Positions 56,351-64,000 of a stretch of DNA of 64,000 bases are shown here, one piece after another (position 1 is the stretch's first letter; each line of letters starts with the position of its first letter). The position numbers and the translations under genes were made by a program. The DNA is from DATKUC01 sp964577375 (GTDB taxonomy: Bacteria; Spirochaetota; Spirochaetia; DSM-27196; DATKUC01). The notes below the pieces were generated by a model. The model had not been told where the DNA came from. It worked only from the letters and a program-made list of their open reading frames with translations, and did not search any database. The stretch spans positions 1 to 64,000 of the forward strand of contig CAZNYW010000011.1 in assembly GCA_964577375.1 (NCBI GenBank), written 5' to 3'.

Positions 56351-57571
56351 TTGGCCAAGAGCGGTATATGCCGGGTTACCCTGAAACCCGGGAAGGAAAA
56401 ACTCATGCTTTTGCACCACCCGTGGGGATTCTCCGGGGCGGTCGCGCGAGTGGAAGGGAGCCCCCGGGCGGGCGAGCTGGTTCGCGTAGAGGCCGCGGAT
56501 GGTCGCTTTGTCGCGTGGGCCTTTTTCAATCCGGCGTCGAGGACCTCGCTGCGGCTGGTGGAATGGGACGCGCAACGGGCGGTTGACGATCAGTGGTGGC
56601 GCGAGAAGATCGGTACGGCGATAGCCGGAAGAAGAACGCTCCTGGCCGGCCGGAGGTTCGACGGCGTGCGACTGGTCCACGGCGAATCCGACGGCATTCC
56701 CGGGCTTGTCTGTGACCTGTACGGGAAGATCGCAGTTGTCCAGATCACCAGCGCCGCAGCAAACCGACGGAGGAATACCATCGTGAGCGGGCTCATCACC
56801 GCAGCGCGGAAAGCGGGTGTCGACGTCACCGCGGTCTACGAGCGGTCTGATTCCGAGACGCGGGCGCTGGAAGGGCTGCCGCCGGCGGAGGGACTGCTCC
56901 ACGGGCAGATGGACGAGGAGCCTGTCGAACTGCAGGACGGGGAGATCCGTGTGCGTTGTTCGATAACTGCCGGCCAGAAGGGCGGTTTCTACTTCGATCA
57001 GCGTGAAAACCGGCGGACGGTGGCACGGTACAGTGCGGGGCGCCGTCTGCTCGACTGCTTCTGCTATACCGGCGGCTTTTCCGCCCACGCGCTCGTTGCC
57101 GGTGCGGCCCACGCTACCCTGGTTGACAGCTCAAGGCCCGCGCTCGAGACCGCTGCTGAAATAATGGAAGTCAATGGTTTCGAGCAGACGCGCTGGTCGA
57201 CCGACACAGGGGACGTGTTCCAGAAACTGAGGGACTATCGAAGCGCGGGAAAGCTGTTCGACATGGTAATCCTCGATCCGCCAAAGCTTGCGAGAAGCCG
57301 TTCGGGAATCGATGCGGCGCTGCGCGGGTACAAGGATTTGAACCTGACCGCAATGTCGCTGCTGCCGCCGGACGGACTGCTAGCAACCTTCTCCTGCTCC
57401 GGGCGGGTAAGCCGCGACCAATTTCGGACGGCCGTTAGCTGGGCTGCCAAGGACGCGGATCGCCAGGTGCAGATTCTCGAGACGATGAGCCAGGCTGCCG
57501 ACCACCCGGTAAACCTGTCATTTCCGGAGTCTGAATACCTGAAGGGCTATCTGCTCCGGATGGTGACCTGA
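56351..57571 (+). CDS. rlmI: 23S rRNA m5C methyltransferase, RlmI family
   Basis: This 406-residue protein has an N-terminal PUA domain (LHHPWGFSGAVARVEGSPRA), then the RlmI/YccW region with QKGGFYFDQRENRRTVARY. The SAM site is LLDCFCYTGGFSAHAL, with catalytic motifs DMVILDPPKLARSRS and TFSCSGRVSRDQF. Members methylate C1962 of 23S rRNA. GGAGGTGA at 56341-56348 is ideally placed for TTG 56351, so I prefer it to the GTG 56345 that overlaps the site. Confidence 0.9.
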   Translation: MAKSGICRVTLKPGKEKLMLLHHPWGFSGAVARVEGSPRAGELVRVEAADGRFVAWAFFNPASRTSLRLVEWDAQRAVDDQWWREKIGTAIAGRRTLLAGRRFDGVRLVHGESDGIPGLVCDLYGKIAVVQITSAAANRRRNTIVSGLITAARKAGVDVTAVYERSDSETRALEGLPPAEGLLHGQMDEEPVELQDGEIRVRCSITAGQKGGFYFDQRENRRTVARYSAGRRLLDCFCYTGGFSAHALVAGAAHATLVDSSRPALETAAEIMEVNGFEQTRWSTDTGDVFQKLRDYRSAGKLFDMVILDPPKLARSRSGIDAALRGYKDLNLTAMSLLPPDGLLATFSCSGRVSRDQFRTAVSWAAKDADRQVQILETMSQAADHPVNLSFPESEYLKGYLLRMVT

Positions 57572-57605
57572 GCCTTCCGGAGGCCCGAATTTTCGTTAGT
57601 CGAAT

Positions 57606-57621
57606 TACATGATATGATGTA
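57606..57621. repeat. Short dyad upstream of the EAL gene
   Basis: TACAT at 57606-57610 mirrors ATGTA at 57617-57621 with a six-base centre. It could be an operator for the downstream gene. No clear promoter was found. Confidence 0.25.
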
Positions 57622-57716
57622 TGTTTAGTGGGTACCCAACCCGCTTGAAGAGGTAACCTACGAGTAAGTCTGCAGAAAGCGAAAAGAATGGCGTAAAGCT
57701 CGATTCGCTGTCAGCC

Positions 57717-59390
57717 ATGGAACAGAAGCACATGTTCGTGCTCAACAACTCGCGGGAGTTCATTACTGTTATAAATAGAAACTACGTGTACGAGTTGGCC
57801 AACGACGGCTACTGCGGCGCGGTCGGCCGGACCCGGGAGATGATCGTCGGAAAGACCGTGTCCGATGTCTGGGGGAAGGAACTTTTCGAGTCCAAGCTCA
57901 AAGGTTATCTGGATCGATGCTTTCTGGGCGAGCAGATATCGTATATCCAGAGGTTCAAATTCGGCCGCGACTTCCGTTACATGCAGGTCGAGTACCGGCC
58001 CTATTGTGAGGATTCGGAAACTCCGTCACATGTGGCTGTTTTTTCGCGTGATATTACCCGCCTGAGTGACCTCGAGAACCGGATAGTCAACTACGAGTAC
58101 CGTGATCCTATTACCGGTCTCTACAATCGCAAGTCACTGGAAATGCTGCTCGATATGGAAATTCTCAAAGCGCAGCAGAATCCATCCAACCAGCTGAGAG
58201 CGCTTCTTTTCATCGGTATCGAGAATCTCAGCGAAATCCGCCGGACGCACGGTTCGGACGTCGGCGACTACCTGCTCGAGAATACCGGCGTCCGTATTCG
58301 TGAGACGGTGCGAAACAACGACCATGTGTTCCGCTATCACGAGAACGAACTGGTGGTTGTCCTGACGCGCCTCGCGCGAAATACCGACGTGACGACGGTC
58401 GCAGAAAAACTGCTCGAGGCGGTGTCGACACCCTACCGTTACCGCGGTCACGACGTGGCGATGGAGTACCGGATCGGCGCAGCAATCTATCCGGACGACG
58501 CGGAGGACCAGGCAACGCTTGTGCGTTCCGCGGTCTCCGCATTGCGGGAAGCAGCGCATAACGGTGTGGCCTACAAGCTTTTTGATCACAACATGCAGAC
58601 CCGTGCCACCGAGCGCTTCGAGATGGAGACCAAGCTGCATCGCGCGTTCGAGCTGGATCAGTTCGAGCTCTACTTTCATCCGATAGTCGATTTCGACGGA
58701 CACGTTGAGGGGGGCGAGGCGCTCATCCGGTGGAAGCTCCCGGAAGCGGGACTCGTTCCGCCCTTGACCTTTCTTCCGATAGCAGAAGAGAGCGGTCTGA
58801 TCCGGGCGATAGGTCGATGGGTGATCTTTGCCGCGGCACGAATGCTTCGCCGAATGTCGGACCGCCCCGATATCTACCTCACCATGAACCTGACCGCAAG
58901 CGATTTCGAAGACCCCAATCTCCTCGACATCGCACAGGCGGCCATCGGGGGGCCGACGCCGCTGCAGCCGAACCGGCTTCGCTTCGAGATAACCGAGTCA
59001 GAGTGTATGCAGAACGCCGACAAGGCAATACCACGAATCCGCGAAATTCAGGATATGGGAATTCAGGTTTACATCGACGATTTTGGAACGGGACAATCGA
59101 GCCTGAGCTACCTGAAGGATCTTCCGGCCAGCACGGTGAAGATCGATCAGTCCTTCGTTCGCGGACTGATTGAGCATCCAGAAGACATCTCCTTCCTCGA
59201 TCACGTTGTTCATCTCGTAAAACTGCGCGGAAAGAGGGTCATTGCGGAGGGTGTCACGACACTGCAGCAGAAGGAGATCCTGCGCACCATCGGCTGCGAC
59301 GCGCTGCAGGGATATCTCTTTTCGGAGCCGCTTCCCGCCGACGAATTCGAGCAGTTTCTGACGATGTCGCTTCAGAACGTCAAACAATGA
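57717..59390 (+). CDS. PAS-GGDEF(degenerate)-EAL protein, probable c-di-GMP phosphodiesterase
   Basis: This 557-residue soluble protein has a PAS domain (about 5-115). A GGDEF-like domain reads RYHENE in place of GGDEF, so it cannot make c-di-GMP. The EAL domain is complete: Glu 334 in GGEALIRW, NLTASDF, RFEITESE, YIDDFGTGQSSL, KIDQSF and AEGVTT. It should cleave c-di-GMP and hence affect motility. ATG 57717 has no ribosome-binding site. In the same frame 19 codons upstream, an ACG (57660) lies six bases after GAAGAGG, and the extra residues look like a natural N-terminus, so the true start may be earlier. The gene overlaps the reductase downstream by four bases. Confidence 0.9.
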   Translation: MEQKHMFVLNNSREFITVINRNYVYELANDGYCGAVGRTREMIVGKTVSDVWGKELFESKLKGYLDRCFLGEQISYIQRFKFGRDFRYMQVEYRPYCEDSETPSHVAVFSRDITRLSDLENRIVNYEYRDPITGLYNRKSLEMLLDMEILKAQQNPSNQLRALLFIGIENLSEIRRTHGSDVGDYLLENTGVRIRETVRNNDHVFRYHENELVVVLTRLARNTDVTTVAEKLLEAVSTPYRYRGHDVAMEYRIGAAIYPDDAEDQATLVRSAVSALREAAHNGVAYKLFDHNMQTRATERFEMETKLHRAFELDQFELYFHPIVDFDGHVEGGEALIRWKLPEAGLVPPLTFLPIAEESGLIRAIGRWVIFAAARMLRRMSDRPDIYLTMNLTASDFEDPNLLDIAQAAIGGPTPLQPNRLRFEITESECMQNADKAIPRIREIQDMGIQVYIDDFGTGQSSLSYLKDLPASTVKIDQSFVRGLIEHPEDISFLDHVVHLVKLRGKRVIAEGVTTLQQKEILRTIGCDALQGYLFSEPLPADEFEQFLTMSLQNVKQ

Positions 59391-60100
59391 ACGGAATCCA
59401 AGCGCCGTACGTAACGGTCAATGCCGCTATGACGGTGGATGGCAAGATCGACTCTGTCGAGCGGCGGGGTGCGCGCATTTCATCGCCTTCGGATCTCGAA
59501 CGGGTCGACCGACTGCGCGCGGCCTGCGATGCGGTGCTCGTCGGCGGGAATACCCTGCTGCGCGACGATCCGGCGCTTGTTGTCCGATCGCCCCTGCTCC
59601 GGGCCGAACGCAAGGCCTGCGGCCGCAGCGAGAATCCGGCAAAGGTCGCTGTCGTTACCGCCGCCGATATCGACCTCTCCGGCGACTTTGCCACTGCCGG
59701 ACCCGCCCGTCGGATTGTTTTTGCCACACGGAAGACGAATGCTGAAAAGGTGGAAAAGCTGTTGCAGGCCGGCATGGAGGTGTTCGTCGACGACTCGGAA
59801 AGGGTGAATCTGGTTGGCGCATTCGACTCACTGCGCATGCTCGGTATCGAGCGCATTCTGGTGGAAGGGGGCGGAACGCTCATCGCGTCGCTTTTCGAGC
59901 TCGAGCTCGTGGACGAGCTTTGCGTGTACGTGGCTCCGGCTGTTTTCGGGGGGGCCGAGGCGCCGACGCTGGCGGACGGTAACGGCCTTGCCGCCGGACA
60001 GGCGCGGCGATTGGAGCTCGAGTCTGCAGAAAAGTCCGACACCGCCGGCGGCGTCCTCCTGCGGTATCTCGTCGCAAAGGGAGAGCGGTATGGCCCGTGA
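59387..60100 (+). CDS. RibD C-terminal-domain reductase (riboflavin pathway type)
   Basis: This 237-residue protein has the dihydrofolate reductase-like fold of the RibD C-terminal domain: PYVTVNAAMTVDGKIDSVER, DRLRAACDAVLVGGNTLLRD and ERILVEGGGTLIASLFELEL, VDELCVYVAPAVFGG. Standalone versions in archaea and fungi (ArfC/Rib7) reduce 2,5-diamino-6-ribosylamino-pyrimidinone phosphate. No deaminase domain is attached and no other riboflavin gene is nearby, so the pathway role is uncertain. It starts in an ATGA overlap with the EAL gene. Confidence 0.85.
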   Translation: MNGIQAPYVTVNAAMTVDGKIDSVERRGARISSPSDLERVDRLRAACDAVLVGGNTLLRDDPALVVRSPLLRAERKACGRSENPAKVAVVTAADIDLSGDFATAGPARRIVFATRKTNAEKVEKLLQAGMEVFVDDSERVNLVGAFDSLRMLGIERILVEGGGTLIASLFELELVDELCVYVAPAVFGGAEAPTLADGNGLAAGQARRLELESAEKSDTAGGVLLRYLVAKGERYGP

Positions 60101-60153
60101 ACGGCCTGTCGCAGTACTTTTCGCCGGCGGTGAGGCGAGGGAGGCCTAAGCGC

Positions 60154-60981
60154 GTGCCGAGCAGCGAGAGAAGCAGAAAGCCGCTGCCCCTGAAGCTGTT
60201 TGCAGCGGAGTTCGCCGGGACGGCGATTCTGGTTGGAGTCGGGCTCTCGATTGTGATTGTCATGTTTTCCCCTGCCAGTCCTGTCACGCGCATCATCGCG
60301 AGCGCGGGTGTGCGCCGTTTCATTACCGGACTGCTGTTCGGCAGCACCGGAGCGGCAATCGCAGTTTCGGTTCTCGGGAAGACCAGCGGAGCGCACATAA
60401 ATCCGGTAGTGACGCTGTCGTTCTGGCTGATGGGAAAGATGCGCACGGGGGTCGCCATCGGATACGTGATCTCACAGATCGCGGGCGGACTGGCAGGTGG
60501 GGCGGCACTTCTTCCGTGGGGTGAAACCGGGAGGGCAGCAGGCTTCGGCGCAACTCTGCCCGGTTCGCCGTACGGAGCGTCCGCGGCCTTCGCTGCGGAA
60601 GCCGTGACGACCTTCCTCATGGTTTCCATTCTTCTTGGCTTCGTCACGCGGCGGCGCCTGCGCGACCTTACGCCCGCGATATTCCCGGTCTTCTATGCCC
60701 TTGCGGTTTTCTTCGAGGCTCCGATTTCGGGGACCAGCACAAATCCTGCGCGCACACTTCCTCCGGAAGTGCTGACCGCCGACTGGCAGGCGTGGTGGGC
60801 CTACTGGGCAGGCCCGGCGATCGGCGCAGTAGCTGCGGGCCTTATGTACCGTTTCAGGGTACTGGGCCGGGTCGAGCTGGAAATTGCAAAACTCTACCAT
60901 TTCGAGCACGACCTGGGCTTCGAGCTCTCTCACGACCGGATCACCGCCCGCCGGAAAGGGAAGAACTCTTCGGCCGAATGA
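60154..60981 (+). CDS. Aquaporin / MIP family channel
   Basis: This 275-residue membrane protein has six predicted helices and the two half-helix motifs of aquaporins: SGAHINPVVTLSF, in which NPA has become NPV, and GTSTNPARTLPPE with the standard NPA. It would pass water or small neutral solutes across the inner membrane. GGGAGG stands nine bases before GTG 60154. A GTG at 60097 overlapping the reductase stop is an alternative start. The C-terminal 40 residues are soluble and charged. It overlaps the convergent GH5 gene by 41 bases. Confidence 0.87.
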   Translation: MPSSERSRKPLPLKLFAAEFAGTAILVGVGLSIVIVMFSPASPVTRIIASAGVRRFITGLLFGSTGAAIAVSVLGKTSGAHINPVVTLSFWLMGKMRTGVAIGYVISQIAGGLAGGAALLPWGETGRAAGFGATLPGSPYGASAAFAAEAVTTFLMVSILLGFVTRRRLRDLTPAIFPVFYALAVFFEAPISGTSTNPARTLPPEVLTADWQAWWAYWAGPAIGAVAAGLMYRFRVLGRVELEIAKLYHFEHDLGFELSHDRITARRKGKNSSAE

Positions 60982-62830
60982 CGATGTGGTGGTGCAATTC
61001 GTCACCAAGCGGAAAGAAGCGCAAAACCTGACGCTCCGGATCACTTTCGATCCGGCCGCGGGACGTCGTCACCTCGCAGCCCGAAGGATAGTGATAGACG
61101 GGGAGGAAGATCTCAGTCGGTGCGTCAATCGCAGCGTCTCGATCGAAGCGCAGCTCGAACCGCCGGGTCCTGGCATCAAAGCGCTGCAACAGGGGCCTCC
61201 CCGCAATCGCAGTCGGGTAGGGTCGTACAACCGCGTTCAACGCCCGACCATGCCGCTCCTTCCTGTCTGCGTCATACCACGGAGCGAAAATCGAAAAGTC
61301 TTCGCCGTTCCACCGGTCTCCGAAAGCCGGATGGTTGTCTGCGGTGTAATTCCAGAGTGCGTAGGAGGCGAGGCTGTCGTCCATCGCGGTGAGGCTCCGG
61401 TCCATGGCGCGCTCGCCGGATCGTCCACGGGCATCGGATTTGCCGGAAGGAAAGGGGATGCCGACCTCGCCGATGAGGAACGGGGCGCCGGGGAACGTCT
61501 CCTTCGTCTCACTGCGCAGCTCACCGACCTGCCTCGCGTAGGACCGACGGATTCGGTTTCGACCGAAAATGGGGCGGAGGCGGCGGGGATCCGCTCCGAG
61601 GAAGACAGGCGCTCTGCCAAGCATGAGCGGCACGCCGTCATACCAGTGGGGGGAACCCACCCGCCCGGCTCGGGAACGCCCGGCGAGGGTGGGCAGATGC
61701 GTACCTGGTTCCGATTGAACGAAGAGGAGCGCGTCGGGGAATACGCCGCGGATCGAAGCGTGTAACCGATCGAGGAACGGACCAAGGTAATCATTCGAGA
61801 AGTCCACCCGGCGGCCGCCCACGCGGGAAAAATGGTCGGGCAGGCGGATGGCCGGGCGTCCCGACGGGGAAATGTCCCAGACTCCCTCCCGGCGCCACAC
61901 GCATGCAATCCGGTCCCGCCAGGCGCGGACAGCGTGCGGATTGACCAGTCGCTTGCCCCAGCGAAGAGAGCCGAGAGCGGTGAAACGGTAGTTGCGCACC
62001 CGGAGCGAGAAGCCTTCGCCCAGCAGCATCGATTCGGCCGGCGTGGGCATGGCGCCGATACGGGGCTCGGGGCCCGGCGTTTCGAGATCCTTCCGGCCGA
62101 TGTAACCGGAGGAGGGCTCGTTGAGGGAATCGAAGCCGATCACGTTTCCGCAGGATTTCACGCGTGCGGCCAGCACCGTGAAAGCCGCGATGAAGTGATT
62201 CTGAAGGAACTCCTGGACCGGCAGATCGCCGACCGAGAGTCCTGGAGCAAAATCGTTCCCTCCGAAAAGGAGCGTGAACATTGTGGCCGAAGCCAGCTTC
62301 GACCGGTTCGTGGTCCAGATCATGCGGGGGAGATCCCCTTTGTGTAACTGGTGCAGGAAGGCCGCACCGGTGTCGTGGAGCGTCTCGAGGCGAAAGCCTG
62401 CCGCTTCCAGAGTCCAACCCGGCGCCCCGTCGCCGCCGGAGAAGCGGCTCCACGCATCCTGATGCGGATCGATGATGACTGCCACGTCATGCCGGTCGGC
62501 AGCCTCTATAATGCGGCAAAGGTAGTCGAGATAGTCGGCATCATAGCGATCCGGGGCTTCGTGCTCGATCGCTTCCCAGGTGACGACAAGCCGGACGAAG
62601 CGGAAGCCCCACCGGTGTATGCGGTCGAAATGCTCGTCCGCCTCGGCAAGCGGAAAGGGCCGGCCGACAAAGCTGACGTCACGGTGGGCAAAAAACCCTG
62701 ACTCCAGGTGCGTCGCTCCATCAGGCCGGATGGGAACCTTGCTGCTGCCCCCGAGATTGACGCCCCTCAGATTGAGCGTGCGTCCGTAGCCGTCTGTGAA
62801 TTCCCCGTGTGCGGGCCTCGGTCGTTCCAT
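60941..62830 (-). CDS. GH5-type glycoside hydrolase (endoglycoceramidase-like)
   Basis: This 629-residue protein has a TIM-barrel glycosidase of clan A. GRTLNLRGVNLGGSS opens it, FRFVRLVVTWEAIEHEAPDR and AVIIDPHQDAWSR follow, and the acid/base is Glu 238 in FDSLNEP and the nucleophile Glu 455 in LIGEVGIPF. A C-terminal beta-sandwich follows. The arrangement resembles GH5 endoglycoceramidases, which split glycolipids. No signal peptide is visible at ATG 62830, so it looks cytoplasmic. A palindrome GACACGGTGTC lies 66 bases upstream. The exact substrate is unknown. Confidence 0.82.
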   Translation of the reverse strand: MERPRPAHGEFTDGYGRTLNLRGVNLGGSSKVPIRPDGATHLESGFFAHRDVSFVGRPFPLAEADEHFDRIHRWGFRFVRLVVTWEAIEHEAPDRYDADYLDYLCRIIEAADRHDVAVIIDPHQDAWSRFSGGDGAPGWTLEAAGFRLETLHDTGAAFLHQLHKGDLPRMIWTTNRSKLASATMFTLLFGGNDFAPGLSVGDLPVQEFLQNHFIAAFTVLAARVKSCGNVIGFDSLNEPSSGYIGRKDLETPGPEPRIGAMPTPAESMLLGEGFSLRVRNYRFTALGSLRWGKRLVNPHAVRAWRDRIACVWRREGVWDISPSGRPAIRLPDHFSRVGGRRVDFSNDYLGPFLDRLHASIRGVFPDALLFVQSEPGTHLPTLAGRSRAGRVGSPHWYDGVPLMLGRAPVFLGADPRRLRPIFGRNRIRRSYARQVGELRSETKETFPGAPFLIGEVGIPFPSGKSDARGRSGERAMDRSLTAMDDSLASYALWNYTADNHPAFGDRWNGEDFSIFAPWYDADRKERHGRALNAVVRPYPTAIAGRPLLQRFDARTRRFELRFDRDAAIDAPTEIFLPVYHYPSGCEVTTSRGRIESDPERQVLRFFPLGDELHHHIVIRPKSSSLSGGR

Positions 62831-62895
62831 GCAAGTTACACCTGTAGCTATGATCCTGCAACTGCGTGCCCTGACTACATTCGTGCATGTGCAGC

Positions 62896-62906
62896 GACAC
62901 GGTGTC
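62896..62906. promoter_or_regulatory. Palindrome upstream of the GH5 gene (possible operator)
   Basis: GACAC-G-GTGTC is a perfect dyad. It overlaps a TTGACA on the minus strand (62908-62903) that could be the -35 of the GH5 gene, though no good -10 is in position. Confidence 0.3.
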
Positions 62907-62959
62907 AAGCACCGTAGTCTATTGGACACATTTCGGGAAGTCCGGAGGCCCGGCATACA

Positions 62960-64000
62960 CTATCTTCCTTTGTGAGCAACTATTTCGTTGCGGTATTCGA
63001 CCACCGGTGAGGAGGATTCCGCCTGAAGCGGCGCCTCCTCCCGGAAGGCAGGCTGCTGCTGTTCGCCGGCCGTCAGAACGGTACGCCGCCGTTCCATCCA
63101 CCGGTGGAGCCTCATGCCGATCATGGCAATGGCGATTGCCGCGATCAGGAGACCCGACAGTTGCGGAAACCAGTCGCCGAACCTTGTGTAGATCGTCAAC
63201 GGAAAACGGGCGCGCGAAACTCTTGCCATCAGATAGCCCTCGGTGTAGGCATCGGGGGCTCCTGCCTCGATTCGTCCGGTGGGATCGATGGAAACCGTGT
63301 AACCCGATTCCGTTGAGCGCAGAAGCGGGCGGCGGTTCTCAACGGCGCGGAACAGGGCGAAGATGCCGTGCTGTCGGCCCTCTACAGGATTCAACGACCA
63401 GTAGTCGTTGCTGATGTTTACAATCATCTGTGCGCCTCCCAGGACGTAACGGCGGACACCGTCGGGAAAGACGTCCTCGAAACAGATGGGCGTCGAGAAA
63501 TCCGCATCCGGGTGGCTAAAGACGGAGTAGGAATCGCCCACGCCCCAGTCGGAGATCTCGTACGTCTTGAACATGCTGTACAGGGCGGCGAACCTGGTCT
63601 TGTCCAGCGGGAAGTGTTCTCCGAAGGGCACAAGATGAATCTTGTGATAGGCAGGGCTGCGCTGTCCGTCCGGACCGAGCAGTATGGAGGAGTTGAAGTT
63701 CTTGGCTACCAGCTTTCCCGACTCTTTCGCAAAGCCATGGTCCTGTGTACCGGTCAGGAGCCAGGTGCCGAGGCCGCGCTGATAGTCGAGAAACTGAGCC
63801 ACGATCTTTCCCCAGTAGCTGTCGGCGCGGTCAGGGTCGGTCCACTCGCGGATATCGAGCATGAACGCACCTTCCGGCCAGACGACCAGATCGGGTTTCC
63901 CCGGTATCGACGCGACAGCTTGGTCGGTCAGCGAATAGAGCCGGTCGAGGCTGTCGGTGTAGGGGTTTTTTCGGGGATCACAGTTGGGCTGGATCAGCGC
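62960..64000 (-). CDS. lnt: Apolipoprotein N-acyltransferase, C-terminal part, cut by the window end
   Basis: The visible 346 residues cover the nitrilase domain of Lnt, open to the window end. The catalytic triad is in DLVVWPEGAF (Glu), AYHKIHLVPFGEHFP (Lys) and STPICFEDVFPDG (Cys). A last membrane helix (LSGLLIAAIAIAMIGMRL) and a basic tail follow. The N-terminal membrane helices lie beyond 64000. The enzyme adds the third acyl chain to lipoproteins at the inner membrane, which fits the two probable lipoproteins near 38586-42355. Confidence 0.93.
   Translation of the reverse strand, partial: ALIQPNCDPRKNPYTDSLDRLYSLTDQAVASIPGKPDLVVWPEGAFMLDIREWTDPDRADSYWGKIVAQFLDYQRGLGTWLLTGTQDHGFAKESGKLVAKNFNSSILLGPDGQRSPAYHKIHLVPFGEHFPLDKTRFAALYSMFKTYEISDWGVGDSYSVFSHPDADFSTPICFEDVFPDGVRRYVLGGAQMIVNISNDYWSLNPVEGRQHGIFALFRAVENRRPLLRSTESGYTVSIDPTGRIEAGAPDAYTEGYLMARVSRARFPLTIYTRFGDWFPQLSGLLIAAIAIAMIGMRLHRWMERRRTVLTAGEQQQPAFREEAPLQAESSSPVVEYRNEIVAHKGR

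Noticed and set aside
57572..57716. A c-di-GMP riboswitch upstream of the EAL gene
   Set aside because: None of the conserved GEMM sequences is present; only a short dyad is seen.

Overview
The window is high-GC bacterial chromosome from a spirochaete, most likely a free-living member of Spirochaetales. The evidence is gene order and family content. The block flgF-flgG-rod-binding protein-RpoS-like sigma-deacetylase-tsaD and the block spoVG-rplY-pth-tilS-ftsH both match arrangements I recall from Borrelia. A 611-residue protein at 15717-17552 resembles a family (DUF5312) that I know only from spirochaetes. Species-level placement is not possible from the sequence alone.

Layout. 1-1370 is a decayed mobile segment: an IS3-type transposase fragment, then a broken tyrosine recombinase lying just beyond the 3' end of a tRNA-Thr gene. 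1495-6711 holds flagellar rod genes, an RpoS-like sigma factor behind a textbook sigma-54 promoter, a divergent polysaccharide deacetylase and tsaD. 6733-8881 has a frameshifted MinD-like ATPase, a flavodoxin-like protein and apt. 8906-15643 has two tRNAs, carAB, and cimA read in the opposite direction behind an isoleucine-rich leader peptide and terminator. 15717-20148 has the DUF5312-like gene, pgeF and argS. 20187-26379 is gltBD with its own sigma-54 promoter and paired upstream dyads. After a glycosyltransferase, 27692-32362 is a ribosome and GTPase operon: rplU-prp-rpmA-obgE-nadD-yqeK-LCP-rsfS.

From 32432 to 33516 lie a hyperacidic small protein and about 800 bases without a recognisable gene. 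That stretch carries consensus promoters in both directions and several strong hairpins, and it ends at spoVG. 33860-42355 runs tRNA-Gln, rplY, pth, tilS, ftsH and two probable lipoproteins, one with calcium-loop motifs and one HtrA-like. 42464-45535 is a signalling patch: a STAS protein, a frameshifted Hpt protein and a hybrid kinase. lepA, a DUF115/Maf-like protein and a PpiD-like foldase follow. 50746-53771 has tRNA-Asp, tRNA-Pro with a duplicated 3' end, an NlpD-like LysM protein, a second group 2 sigma factor and a cobalamin adenosyltransferase. The rest is nudix, sppA, rlmI, an EAL protein, a RibD-C reductase, an aquaporin, a GH5 glycosidase and the C-terminal part of lnt, cut by the window edge.

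Regulatory themes. Two sigma-54 promoters connect RpoN to a stationary or alternative sigma factor and to glutamate synthesis. The two group 2 sigma factors sit in different contexts, one as in Borrelia rpoS and one as in enterobacterial nlpD-rpoS. Isoleucine supply through citramalate appears to be controlled by transcription attenuation. Four genes are broken (transposase, recombinase, MinD-like ATPase, Hpt). The last two could be sequencing errors, because their breaks are single-base indels.
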